This document shows positions 1 through 12,815 of a stretch of 47,377 nucleotides of DNA, piece after piece. Where the stretch lies: positions 7,501-54,877 of the forward strand of contig ADNK01001011.1 of the NCBI GenBank assembly GCA_000320545.1, written 5' to 3'. This stretch comes from Bigelowiella natans CCMP2755. Lineage: Eukaryota; Cercozoa; Chlorarachniophyceae. How positions within the stretch are numbered: position 1 is the first letter of the stretch; the number at the start of each line of letters is the position of its first letter. The notes under the pieces are model-generated. The model saw only the letters and a program-made list of their open reading frames with translations, had not been told where the DNA came from and made no database searches. Position numbers and translations under genes: made by a program.

Positions 1-458
1 ACGGCTTTGACTCGCACCTGTACCTCGCCCGGGTTGAGTCTTGAACTAGTAGTAGTGCTCTGGTTACTGCTGTCATTGCTGCTGCTATTGCTGCTGCTTC
101 TGGTGGTTGAGGTGTAAAGGGAATCTGTTCACAGTGAAATTATATTTGCGATGAATGGATTCGTTTTGGTCTGATGTACACCAATGAAATCGAGACTAAC
201 ACAAATGCAAACGCCACGTTTGTTTGTGTGAGAGTTTTGTGTGTGTTTGCTTCAAGCATTTACATAGGATAAGATTGCACGACATGTAAAGCGTTAGCAC
301 ACACGCATTGAGCCTGTACAAACTAAAAGAAGAGAGAAAATAACGCTTCAGCTAATATACTAAGCGTTGTTGAATCCAACATGTCTTCGCCTTTTGCATG
401 GTAACAGCAACGTGAACGTACCTTTAAATATCATTAACCCAGCCACGTCACCTTTCTT
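1..458. other. no gene seen
   Basis: I see no convincing coding stretch here. It holds a CTG-type trinucleotide run near 70-105 and a GT-rich patch near 225-250. It could be the intron or flank of a gene entering from the left edge. Confidence 0.5.
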
Positions 459-1199
459 TTGCCCCGAGTCAGCAGGGCTATACCTGTGCGTTGGTGGTTA
501 CGAACGGTTATATTCATTTGTATTGGGCATGAAGGACTAAGACAACAGGATTTTGTATTCTTCGCTAATCATATCAGGGATGTGTTCGCTGTAGGACTGG
601 GATGGACTTTGTCAGAAAGACTAGAAGGGAATATCGATTGTCTCGACAGGTTCATGGTACTATTAGCGCTTTTCTCTTATGTTGAAAAAATTGCTAGACC
701 AGGACAATCGTTCAGGTCCTTGATTGCCCCCTATCTGTCTGATTTGCTCGCTTTCCATGGCGCAGCATGAAGTTCGAGGTGGAGACGTAGTCGCCCGACT
801 GTATCTTGCATTCTTCATCACTGGTTTTATTGCCACACTAGCGCACCCCCTTCGCACATTGACAACGTTTCCAACGACCATTGTGATTAGGGCTGCTGTA
901 AAACATGCTCTTATCGAGCTTGCGAGGTCTCCCCTAGCCACCATTTCTTCTACTCGCCTTTCTTCTCCCGGCTCGGAGGGCCCTTTTTTGAGTTGTCAAT
1001 TAATCACAAGCGATTTATACAGGACGACTACCAAAACATCCTTGTCGCAGTATTAAAACACCCGATTTCGCAGTTTTATCTCGGAAATCTGTCGCTCGGG
1101 AAAAGAAAATGGTTTGGTAGTGCATGCAGAGCAGAATTTATATCTGGGACGTTTCTATCAGATATTTCCTGCATGTTTATGAACATGTACGAGAAATAA
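459..1199 (+). other. possible coding fragments, unassigned
   Basis: Two overlapping plus-strand open frames (459-770 and 724-1056) look mildly protein-like. The second, from an ATG near 760, carries a hydrophobic stretch (VARLYLAFFITGFIATLAH) typical of a membrane segment. The frames do not join with obvious GT-AG junctions, and the minus strand is also open at 663-944, so strand and structure are undecided. I do not recognise a family. This could be part of a split membrane-protein gene, or chance. Confidence 0.2.
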
Positions 1200-1473
1200 C
1201 TTCGAATTCAGAAACGGTCAGCTAAATGACACTGAGTAATATTTTAGGATATATCTCGTTATAATAATGAAGATTTTGCCCGCTCCATCTTCCGATCCAT
1301 CCAACGGCTTCATGCGACGATGCCGATAGCTGGGCTGGGGAACCTGAAGTGGAGTGTTGCTAAGGCTCGTACCTCTTCTCCCCTTTCCTTGAAACCATGC
1401 ATGCGCCCCTATGGGAAAGAGGGGAAGAGGGTTGGCGCAAAGTATGGAAAAATTGTGAAAGTGCGAAGCAGCA

Positions 1474-1570
1474 TTGCTTAAAAATGACTGTGCATCTAAT
1501 ACACTGTTACAGATCTTGCTTGAGTTTCTTGATCTTAGGGATGCTAATCGTATCTCAAGGGTCAGTTTAA
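1474..1570 (+). other. F-box-like exon fragment (weak)
   Basis: After a plausible acceptor (ctgttacag, ending near 1511) the plus frame reads ILLEFLDLRDANRISRVS. That resembles the core of an F-box helix (hydrophobic, then D, then xxVS). No partner exons were found; beyond 1700 the frame runs straight into CA/GA dinucleotide repeats and is not protein there. It would only matter as one exon of a larger gene. A chance match is quite possible. Confidence 0.2.
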
Positions 1571-1714
1571 AATACAACTGTAATTGGTTATATGTGAACC
1601 TGACTCCCGATGTTTTGCGAAATTTGTATCAAATTGGTCTGGTAGTTAAATCGGTATTGGTATCAAGTTGCGAACGACGACACTTACTGGGAGCAAGTAA
1701 CGCGACATTCTCTT

Positions 1715-3173
<1,459 letters not shown>

Positions 3174-4220
3174 TCACAAGATTGACATGCCAAGCGTGCA
3201 CAGTGCGATGCCAAAATATCTCCTGAGGTCTACAAAAGAAGATTTGTGTGGGTTTACCTTGCCCTCAATTTCTTCATCCCTAAGAGATTTGAACACGATA
3301 CGGAGCATAGCCTCCACAATCCTCCATGCAGTGTACACGACTATGGTGTTCAATCGTTTTTCTGGTTCGAGTAAGAACGCGCTAACTGAAATTGCAGATG
3401 TGATGATGGTATGCCGCAATCTCATCAATATTGTGCGTTTGTCCTTCTTTCCAGCGATAATTTGTTCAAAAATTGGGTAATAAATCAACGCACATGGAAG
3501 GATAGTCAGCACAAGTGATGTCCGCAGTACCCTTAGGGTTGTGTCGGGGACCCGAGCTAGAAGGTATATGAGCGTGCTCTTACGATGAAGTGAGTTGCGG
3601 ACAGAAAATAACAATGAAATGCCGTATATTAAAGACACCACGCTGGACTGGGCAAGGAAAATGCGCTTTATCTTCGAGAAAAATTTATCCTTTTCCTCAT
3701 CCGAGAGCACGCCCGACAATGCTTGGGGAAATTCCTTGGCATCCGAACCGAAGCACTGCATATAATCGGAGAAAGAGAAATCGGGTATAATGGAAGTCCA
3801 AAGTCGTATGTAGCTTGGGGACATCCAATCCGCCCTCGATGTCATAAAATAATTGTGGACGAGATGGAGTGCTACGAGCGCCTCCAAAGACAAATGCCTT
3901 CGTCCAGTGTATTTAGTAAGGCGGTGGAGAACGACAAGAAGGCCTTGATTCCAAGTGAATGCTCTCGATGCAGTTTGTGCAGCTGTGGTAGCAAGAATCT
4001 CCACAGCAAGACCATAAGTAGATTTTTTGTTGGCGAGCAATGCGGCATTGATTGCCAACTTCCCGACCCTCCTTATGCCAAAATAGACGACGTAAAAGTG
4101 CACATACTTCTGCAACCTAAGTCTGAGGGCAGAAAGCTTTTCCCTGATAGAGAGCCTCCGAGAGCCCACGATGCTGGCAACCTTCACACATTCATTGACA
4201 GCAACCAGTCGCGACGACAT
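3174..4220 (-). CDS. multi-pass membrane protein, TMEM135-like (tentative)
   Basis: Single open frame of 348 codons from ATG at 4220 to TGA at 3174. The product has several hydrophobic helices and looks like two similar halves. Each half has a basic run before a helix (RRVGKLAINAALL and RLRHTIITSAISVSAFLL), then a second helix with conserved small residues. Between the halves a PSY motif (MSPSYIRLW) recalls the TMEM135/Tim17-like peroxisomal and mitochondrial membrane proteins, which have this duplicated plan. TMEM135 acts in peroxisome/mitochondrial dynamics and fat storage. The gene is divergent to the CW-SET gene, with about 510 bases between starts. An AAG/GTAAAC donor-like site at about 3260 could end an exon, but the unspliced reading ends in a better membrane-like tail. 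It could also be another peroxisomal protein family. Confidence 0.5.
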   Translation of the reverse strand: MSSRLVAVNECVKVASIVGSRRLSIREKLSALRLRLQKYVHFYVVYFGIRRVGKLAINAALLANKKSTYGLAVEILATTAAQTASRAFTWNQGLLVVLHRLTKYTGRRHLSLEALVALHLVHNYFMTSRADWMSPSYIRLWTSIIPDFSFSDYMQCFGSDAKEFPQALSGVLSDEEKDKFFSKIKRIFLAQSSVVSLIYGISLLFSVRNSLHRKSTLIYLLARVPDTTLRVLRTSLVLTILPCALIYYPIFEQIIAGKKDKRTILMRLRHTIITSAISVSAFLLEPEKRLNTIVVYTAWRIVEAMLRIVFKSLRDEEIEGKVNPHKSSFVDLRRYFGIALCTLGMSIL

Positions 4221-4734
4221 CGTGCTCCAGCAGCGTGGAGCGGGACCTGTACTTGCTGAAGGAAGGTAGCGCCGAATGTCTTGTCGCAGTGATAAATTAC
4301 CTTCTGTTTTTTTTGAAGACTTGAAGATTTGCGAGATGAAGGGCGTTTTTTGACAGAAAAGGGGCGTGCGTGCCCAATACTGAGATCATGGGAAAATCAA
4401 GACCTTCATACATTATCGGTGAAAGCCAATCGTGACAAAAAACAATCAATATTCAATATGCGACATCAAAATATATGTAGTAATAACTCAAAAAGAGGTA
4501 TTTTTCGCGCTCAGAAAGTCGTGCTCGGCCTGAAATTCATTGCCTCTGCCGACCGCCGCGCGCTCGTTCGCCATCACCGCGCGCCCAAGGGCAGAGTCCA
4601 GGCAGGTAAACGGGTAGTTTGCGGAGGGTAGGGATTCATCTAATGGGTATCTCGAGATTGTTTCTCTTAAATTTGACGCTCTGAATTTATAACATAAAAG
4701 CGGGAGCTCAATCGAGAAGCGCCTGCTGGCCGAT
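4221..4734. promoter_or_regulatory. divergent promoter region with short CG-rich island
   Basis: Spacer between the 3174-4220 minus gene and the 4735 plus gene, so it must carry both promoters. A CG-dense patch at about 4543-4600 with repeated cgcgc words stands out against the AT-richer surroundings. No TATA box or initiator is certain. Confidence 0.4.
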
Positions 4735-5240
4735 ATGTCAATCGTAAATGATACTCAAGGAAGGGAGACGGCGCGGGGAATGTACGCGCTCTCCCAAACA
4801 AGTGATATTGATGCCCCGCCACAGCTAGTGGAACAAGATACGATACTTCCTTCTTACGAGGACCGCCTGAGAAATAGCCCGATTGCCAGTTATACGAAGG
4901 TAGCTATTCCTTCCAAAGACTTTTCACTCTTTTCGGAACAAATGGTAGAGTCTCTGCGGCCATTCGATCCTTGGTCTTGCAGAGCAAATTTTAGAGACTG
5001 TTGCCTGTTGAATCCGTTGGCGTGGCTTGCTTTTTTACCTCCGCAAGAGAAATTCGCTCACCGCTCGTTTGGATTTTGTTCTTAATAGGAGCCAGAAAAC
5101 CCCCAAAACCATCATGGAGGTTTGACTAATAACCCTAGCCAGAACTTTGGAAGCCACCAACAGGAGATTAATGAAGAAAATCCGGAGCACCTCCTCGCGT
5201 ATGAACACCAACCTTATTTATTTCATTTTCCCGAAGATAG

Positions 5241-5285
<45 letters not shown>

Positions 5286-7585
5286 GAGAGAAGGGACCAA
5301 GAGATATGAGGAAGGCAACCAAAATTTGTTGGTTTTCTTCCCTTCGTGACCCAGAAATATTTGTGGTTGAAGTAATCGGGTTTCTTTTCGGAGTGATCGT
5401 CGATCCACGACGCCATTAACAATCTATCGGTATTCTGGAAGGCGCTCACAACGAAGCAGCATCCCTTTTGCAACTAATTGGCCTCCATTTTCATCATCTT
5501 ATTTTGTTACGTCATCGTTATTTACTTCTTAGTCGACTTGGAGCGGGTAGGGGTTCGGCGTCTCCATCACCACCGCCCCTAGAGGAGGTAAAGTCTGCAC
5601 CGCATTACCCACCAGAAGGGTATGATGCGAGCTACAATCAACAAGACGACGAAGGCGAAGATGATGACTACAATGGACACGAACTTGCAATTGCGCAGCT
5701 TCTTTCCGCAATGAAGAAGTCGAACATCTGCGCAGCTTGTCGCCATGCAAAGAAGGGCGGGTGTGGCACATCTAGAGCGTACCATTACTGCGAGCGCCAT
5801 CCTGACCGAGCGACATCCGCATCTTCCTTTCGGGGGGATGCAGCAGCAGCGACTGGCACTGGGGCAAGTCGTCGAGCAGCTTCTTCGTCGTCATCGTCAT
5901 CGTCATTTTCCAAGGCCAGGTGTGCTGTCTGTCGGAGGATAAAGAAAGGCTCGTGCGGCACAGAGCGGGCCCATCCCCGCTGCCTTCGTCGTCGAGGGTG
6001 GTCAGCAGCTGCTGCTGAGGGGGTCTTGGCCGTTGTCGCCCAAGCTGCTCTTGAGGAGGAGGAGGAAGAAGGAAGGATGCGGCACAGGGGAGCTAGTGCG
6101 ATGGAGAAGAACAAGCGCCAACGACGGAGAAGGAATGACAACAACGAGGAGGCGCGAGCAGCTGGCAGCGTCCCACAGCAATGACGGAGAAGCGGCAGTG
6201 ATGATGCAGTTGGATGATGGAAAGCAGCAACAGAAATATGCCGTAGCATCAGCAGCAGCGCAGTACTCCCTCGCCGGAAGACTAAGCAGCAGCAGGAGGG
6301 TGAGAAACCAGCAGATCAACCGGGGTTTCCACCCCCCCCAGTTGAACGGAAAGTCTGGTCGTAGTACCAACGCCGCCAGCGCTAGCAGCAGTAGCGGCAG
6401 CGTGAGCAACAGCAGCAATAGCAAACAGAAACCCAAGAAGAAGCGGAATAGAATCAGCCAGCGCTGCGAGGCCTGTCGGCGTGCGAAGAAAGGCTACTGC
6501 GGCACCGATAGGGCTCATAGACATTGTTTGCGTCTCCCTGCCAATGCTCACCGTCGTAATGCTGCTGCTGCTGCTGCTGGAGGAGGAGGAGGAGGTGGAA
6601 GTAGTGGTAGCGGCAATGTTGCTAAATCTCGCCCACTGCCGCAGTCTCCTCCCGCATTCGAGAATAATAAGAAGAGTGGTGGTGGTGGTGGTGGTGGTAG
6701 CCAGCACATGAAGAATGACAAAGCCGACGAAAAACAAGGAGGAGGAGGAGGGGCGGCGGCCGCTGTCACAGGAGGAGCGAACGGGACAGATGCAGGCGCT
6801 GATGCCGCCGCCGTAGCCGCCGCCGCTTTGAGTATAATTAGTGGTGCGGCAAGCAGTGATAGGGAAGGGGACGAAAAGAAGCAGGAGGGAGGAGGAGGAG
6901 GAGGAGGAGGCGAAGAAGATGATAAGGATGGTGATGATGTGGGGGTGCAAATGACCGCAAGAACGACAGTGAAGAAAGGCATCACTGCTGCTGCTGCTGC
7001 TACTGCCAGTGGAGAGTATGAGGAAGAGGGAAAGCTAGGCGTAGGTGCTAAAGCGACGGGAGGCCCAATACAACAAGGAGAAGGGACTTTCGCAACGCCG
7101 CAGCGAGTAAAGCAGGAGCGGGAGAAGAAAGATAGAGATGGAGGGGAGAAGGAGGAGGAGCAAGAGAAGGGGGGGAGGGGAGTGCGGCAAGAGGAGAGCT
7201 CTCTTAGAAAACCATCAATGGAGGGAGGGGGGGGAAGCAGCAGCAACTGGAAGCAGCAGACACGATTCGAATCTGAATCTATCGCTGCTATGACCAAAAT
7301 ACCTACTATCATCCCCGGCGCGACGACGACTAGCAGTAGTTCTGCGAAGAAGAAGAAGAAAAAGAGGACGGCGAGCAAGCGATGCAAGGCCTGCATACGG
7401 CTAAAGAAGGGTTACTGTGGGACCGAGAGAGCGGTGGCGAGGTGTCTCAGAAGGCAGCAGCTGCTCCAAGCTAACGCTGGTAGGCAGTAATAAGTAGGAG
7501 TATTCTAAGGACTAGTAATAGCGGTGGTGGCAGTGGTGGTGAATAGCAGTAGGAGTAGTAATAGTAGTAGTAGTAGTAGTAGTGT

Positions 7586-7629
<44 letters not shown>

Positions 7630-9001
7630 AGTGTGTGTGTGTGTGTGTATTATAGTAGTGGTAGTGATATCGAAACAACCCTGGAGAGACTCTCACTCGA
7701 GGAGGGTTGTGACTAATTACAATAAATATAATGACGCCCAGTTGCAGCAGAGCAGCAGCAGCAGCAGCAGCAGTAGCATACAAAAGCTGTTGTAAAAATT
7801 CTTACGCGTACTGTGCCCCCCCCCCCCCCCCTTATTCCCCTTCATCTTCTTTACCCTCTTACTCGAAAGGCGGAGGCACGCAGCTGAAGCCTATCGTAAA
7901 CAATAAAAAGCAGAAGCTGCAACAACAACAACAACAACAACAACAATCAGCCAAGAGGAAGGCTGGATCTGCTGGTGTGAATAGCAGCAGCACCACAAGC
8001 AGCAGCAGCAGCAGCAGCATCGTAGACAGCAGCAGCCGTAGCAAGAGCAACAACAGAAAGCAGAAGAAGGAACATCCCAAGAAAAAGGCCACAGAACCAG
8101 CAGACATCAGCTTTTGCGGCAGCGACATCCCCGATTACCTCCGGAAACGAACGAAGAAGAGGATAAGGGGGGGGGACAAAAGAAGACGCGGCGCCGAGGA
8201 CAACGGGGAGAGAGTAGACTTGTCCAAAAAAGGAAATAATGGCGACACAAAGCAGAAGAAGGCCAAGACCATCAAGGAAAAGAAGGCAGCGGCGGGCTCT
8301 ACCACCACCGTCAAGGCTGAGGGGGGAGGGAAGTTAAATGCAGGGAAAAAGAAAGCAAAGAAGCAGATGATAGGTCGGGCAGGGGCTCCAGGCCAAGGAG
8401 GAGGAGGAGGAGGAGTGAAGCCGCAAGTTGAAGTCACACACTGGGCGCAGTGCGAAAAGTAGTAAGCAATCGTTCACAAATCATCGGCAAATCGACAGCA
8501 GCTGCAGCCACATGTCGTAGGATTATTGTGATCAGTAGTAGTAGCTGGTCGTTGCATTGTTTGTGGTGATGACGACGATGAGGAGGAGAGGAGGAGGAGG
8601 AGGAAGAGGATATTATGGGGTAGATCGATCCTCTTCTCGTGAGACGAACGTAAATGCAATAACAGCCACGTGTACCACTACAACATTCCTTACGTGTTGT
8701 TGTTTTGTATCACCATCATCATCATCGTCTAGGTGCAACAAGTGGAGGAAGGTCTTCAATCCCCCTAAGGGCAAGTTCTTTTGCCTGGACGTTTATAAGA
8801 AGTAATAGTGACATAGAAGAAGCAGCAGTCATCATAATCGATAACGTATGCATGATGACTCTTCTGCGGCACTCTCATCCCTAAGCAGCCCTGCATATGC
8901 TGATAGTAACATCGTAAAACACGTGTAAATGATATGATGCGTCTGAATGCACATATCCAGCTGTTCTGATCCTGAGGATGACTACGACGACGGGGAAAAT
9001 C

Positions 9002-9036
<35 letters not shown>

Positions 9037-10692
9037 ATAGTAGTAGTAATTGTAGTAGTAATTGTAGTGGTTGTTGTAGCGATACACCGGCGAAGGAGAA
9101 GCAGCATGTACCATTTGTTGAGGAGACTTATGCTATCATAATATGTGCGATCCGAAAGCAATGCCTCTCTTCTTCTCTCTCACTCTCCCTATTATTATTT
9201 TTTTTATTCTTGAAAAACAACGAGCATTAACAACAACAACAACAACAACAACAACAATAATTATAACTACAATAACGACACTGCGCCTTCTTCTTCCTGT
9301 TGTAGGTGGTGACTGATCGGGAGGCCTCCTCCTCCTCCTCCTCTTCTGTGAAAGTTGATAACTCGAAGTACCCAGGCGCTGAAGATAGCGACGACAACGA
9401 TGGCGATAAGCTGGTAAGTAACACTCTACTCTCATCCCTCTTCCCTCCCCCCCCCCCCCCCCTTCTGTGTGTGTGCGTGATTGTGTGTGTGTGTGTGTGT
9501 GTGTGTGTATGACTGTTAGATGGGACTCCATCCTTGGATAAGGCGTCGACGTAAGCTCTCGTTGGAGGAGTGCCTCTCTCGAGACCTTACAGCGGTATGC
9601 ATACGATCCAGTAGCAGCAGCAAGCAGCAGCAGTAGTAGTTAGTTGTAGCAGCAGCAGTAGTAGTAGTAGTAGTAGTTGTTGTTGTTGTAGCAGTAGTAG
9701 TAGTAGTTGTAGCAGTAGTAGTAGTAGTTGCTGTTGTTGAAGGGAAAAAAGTCATAATAATAGCCAGAATCAGACACGTCGGTGAAGATCCGCACTGTAG
9801 TCGCCTAATAACCCACTTATCCGCCCCCCTGTGAGTATGTGAGAGCGTAATACGCTGCGCCTCCTTCTCCCCCCTCCTCCCCCCCTCTCTCGCTTTGTCT
9901 GTCTTGATAGAATACGGTCAATAATAACGTATTATCATTATTACTATCATTCAGTCGGAGCAGTTCCGGAAAGCTGCACAGCAGTTTGGCGCTGCTACTT
10001 GCAAGAGGAAGAAGCGAGGTAGGTCCTGCTTCTGCTGCTGCTGCTGTAGGAATGCAATTGATGATTGTGTTGCTGAAAGCAACTGGTAGAATTAAGGTTC
10101 AGCAAGTACGGCGACCGTCGTCATCGTCCTCCTGTTGCGCACAACAGCCCAGACGCTCTCCTCGTGCCGCTGCATGCTGCATGATAGGAATTAGATGAGA
10201 AAGACCTTTGTCATCTCGAGATATGATGCGTGTGTGTGTGAGTGTGTGTGTGTGTGTGTGCGTGTGTGTGCGTGTGTGTGTGTGTATGCGTGGTTGTGTG
10301 GCTGGGGACGGCTCGTTGGGTGATGATCTTCGTTGATTCGGTCGTCAGAGGACGAGAGGCTTGCTACCTGGGGAAATAACCACCATTCGAGTAATAAGCT
10401 ACGAGCTCATGATGATGATGATGATGATGGTGATGAGATATATGTAGAGACAACAACAATTGCCCATAACCATCATCATCATCACCGCCCTGCTTATTAG
10501 GCGAATTCTCAATACCCTTTGAAGTGGCAGCACGATATGGAGACCGTATGGGATTCATGTCGAGAAAGGTGACGATGATGATGATGATGATGATGACGAT
10601 GATTATTGTTTGCTCTTCGCGGCTCATGGTGTCCTCCTCCTCCTCCGCCTCAGAATAGTAGATGATTGAAGATGATGATGAATCTCTCTTTC

Positions 10693-10740
<48 letters not shown>

Positions 10741-10808
10741 TCCCCAGGCTTTCCGTGCGTGTAAGGATGGTCTGCTAGTGAGGAAGGGCTATATACGGGT
10801 TGACAATA

Positions 10809-10843
<35 letters not shown>

Positions 10844-11596
10844 TTTTGGATGTTTTTCATGAATTTCTTCTCAACCCTACTCCCCCCCCCCCCCTCCCCC
10901 TTCTATTTCACACTTTACTTAGTTGAGGGAGGAGGAGGCTGAGCGATGCGGCCTTCCGGACCAGTGGCTGAGGGGTCTCTTCTTAGCACAGAGAGCAAAA
11001 GCAGGTTGTGTGGATGGTGGTGGAGGGTAGGGGAGGGGGGGGGGAATGTAAATGCCGCATTTGCCTCTATTTATGATGCTGCCGCTGACATGGAGAGGAG
11101 GAGGAGGAGGAGGAGGAGGAGAAAGAAGACAACAGCATAGAGAGAGGGACATAACACGACACGATGGCAACAATAAGCACAACATTTATTACAAAGAGTA
11201 GAAGGTTAGTTCATGATCCAATTTGTTGTAGTACCGTCTCTCTCTCTTCCCCTTTCCTCCTCCTCCTACTTCTACGACGATGACACGATGACGATGGTGC
11301 TATATGTGTATGGTGATGATATATCTCCAAGGCTCCTTCTTGTTTCGATTTGACGGTGATGAGGTCACCCGCGAGAAGGTTCTCAGCTTCAACAACGGAG
11401 TCAGTGAGCACAACAAGAAACTTAGTGACGACATGAAAGCAGCAGCAGCAGCAGCTGCTGCCACCTCTGCCTCCAGCAGCAACCACACTAATGGTGAGAG
11501 AACACATAATCACCTGCTGATGCTTTTCACGTGACTGCATTCATTCCAAATCAGTGCATTCTACACACATAGGGAAGGAGGGAGGGAGGGGGGAGG

Positions 11597-11638
<42 letters not shown>

Positions 11639-12167
11639 GGCGGGAAAGAAACGTATTCGTTGAGTAGTTTTGTTCTTTCTCGTGTAGGTGCTGGTGGCTC
11701 TGCCTTAGCCGTTACGGGGGACAGGAAGAAGACCACGCACTTGCTCCAAGTCGGCAAGTGCTACATCGATGCGTCTGACACAATGCGCTTTCCGAACGGG
11801 CTTCTCAACACAAATCCTGGTAATAACAAGCTAATGGTGGTGATGGCAGAGAGAAGGAACGAGCCTCTAGCATCATCGTCGCCTCCGCTATCACCACCCT
11901 TGCTTCCCTCCCCCTCCTTATGATGCTCCGTGGCTGAGTCGTCATTGATGTGATGATGATGATAGGAGGACCGAATTCTTGCGTGTTCGCATCCAGCCTC
12001 TACAAGCACTACCAACGCAATGCTCCGTATGAGTCTTCGCGGAACGTGTTCGTATCGAGGGACTGCCCAGCGGGCACCCTCCTCACCGCCAAGTGAGGAG
12101 AGCAACAACAACGACGATGACAATCACCACCACCACCACCACCACTAATCTAGACAGCAAAGATGAC

Positions 12168-12201
<34 letters not shown>

Positions 12202-12430
12202 CGGATGAAGGAAAAGAAGAGGTGGTCTCACTTCTTCAAGATCTTCATCCGCGCCGCAAATTAGACGCCGCGACCCGCGAGCTGAGCAGCGACAGGAGAA
12301 TGAATACTTACTCACCGATGGCCTTTGTTACACTCTCACACGCGCTCACACGTACACACACGTACCATAACAAGTAACCAATAAAAGAGCCACCGACATC
12401 CTTATCAACATCAACACCATCATCATCATC

Positions 12431-12466
<36 letters not shown>

Positions 12467-12772
12467 CCTCAGATTCGGCAAGGACTTCTGCACTGAGGGG
12501 TTTGTGAAGCTAGACCTTGAGCCTTGCAGCGGCGAGTGGCAAGCGATGTCAAGGGGGATGTTCCGGCCCTCCCGCATGGCCGGAACCAACCTGAAGTCCC
12601 TCCTCAAGTCGTCGGCGTCCAAGAAGAAGCGCACGCGCAAGCGCAGCAGCACAGATGGGGGTGGGGGTGCGGGCAGTAATGGGGGGTCGGGCAAGCGGCG
12701 AAGGCCTCTCACGAAGAAGGAACTCAAGGAGCAAGAGCAGATACGCCAAGTCATGCGAGCTGTCTATGGTTG

Positions 12773-12815
<43 letters not shown>

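Noticed and set aside
6033-6178. Coding continuation of either overlapping frame, including a KKEGCGT resemblance to the C4 module
   Set aside because: Best explained as an intron; the resemblance lacks the flanking cysteines.
6548-7396. Minus-strand Pro/Ser-rich 282-residue frame
   Set aside because: Antisense of the CW-SET coding exon; composition is the mirror of GGA/GCA repeats.
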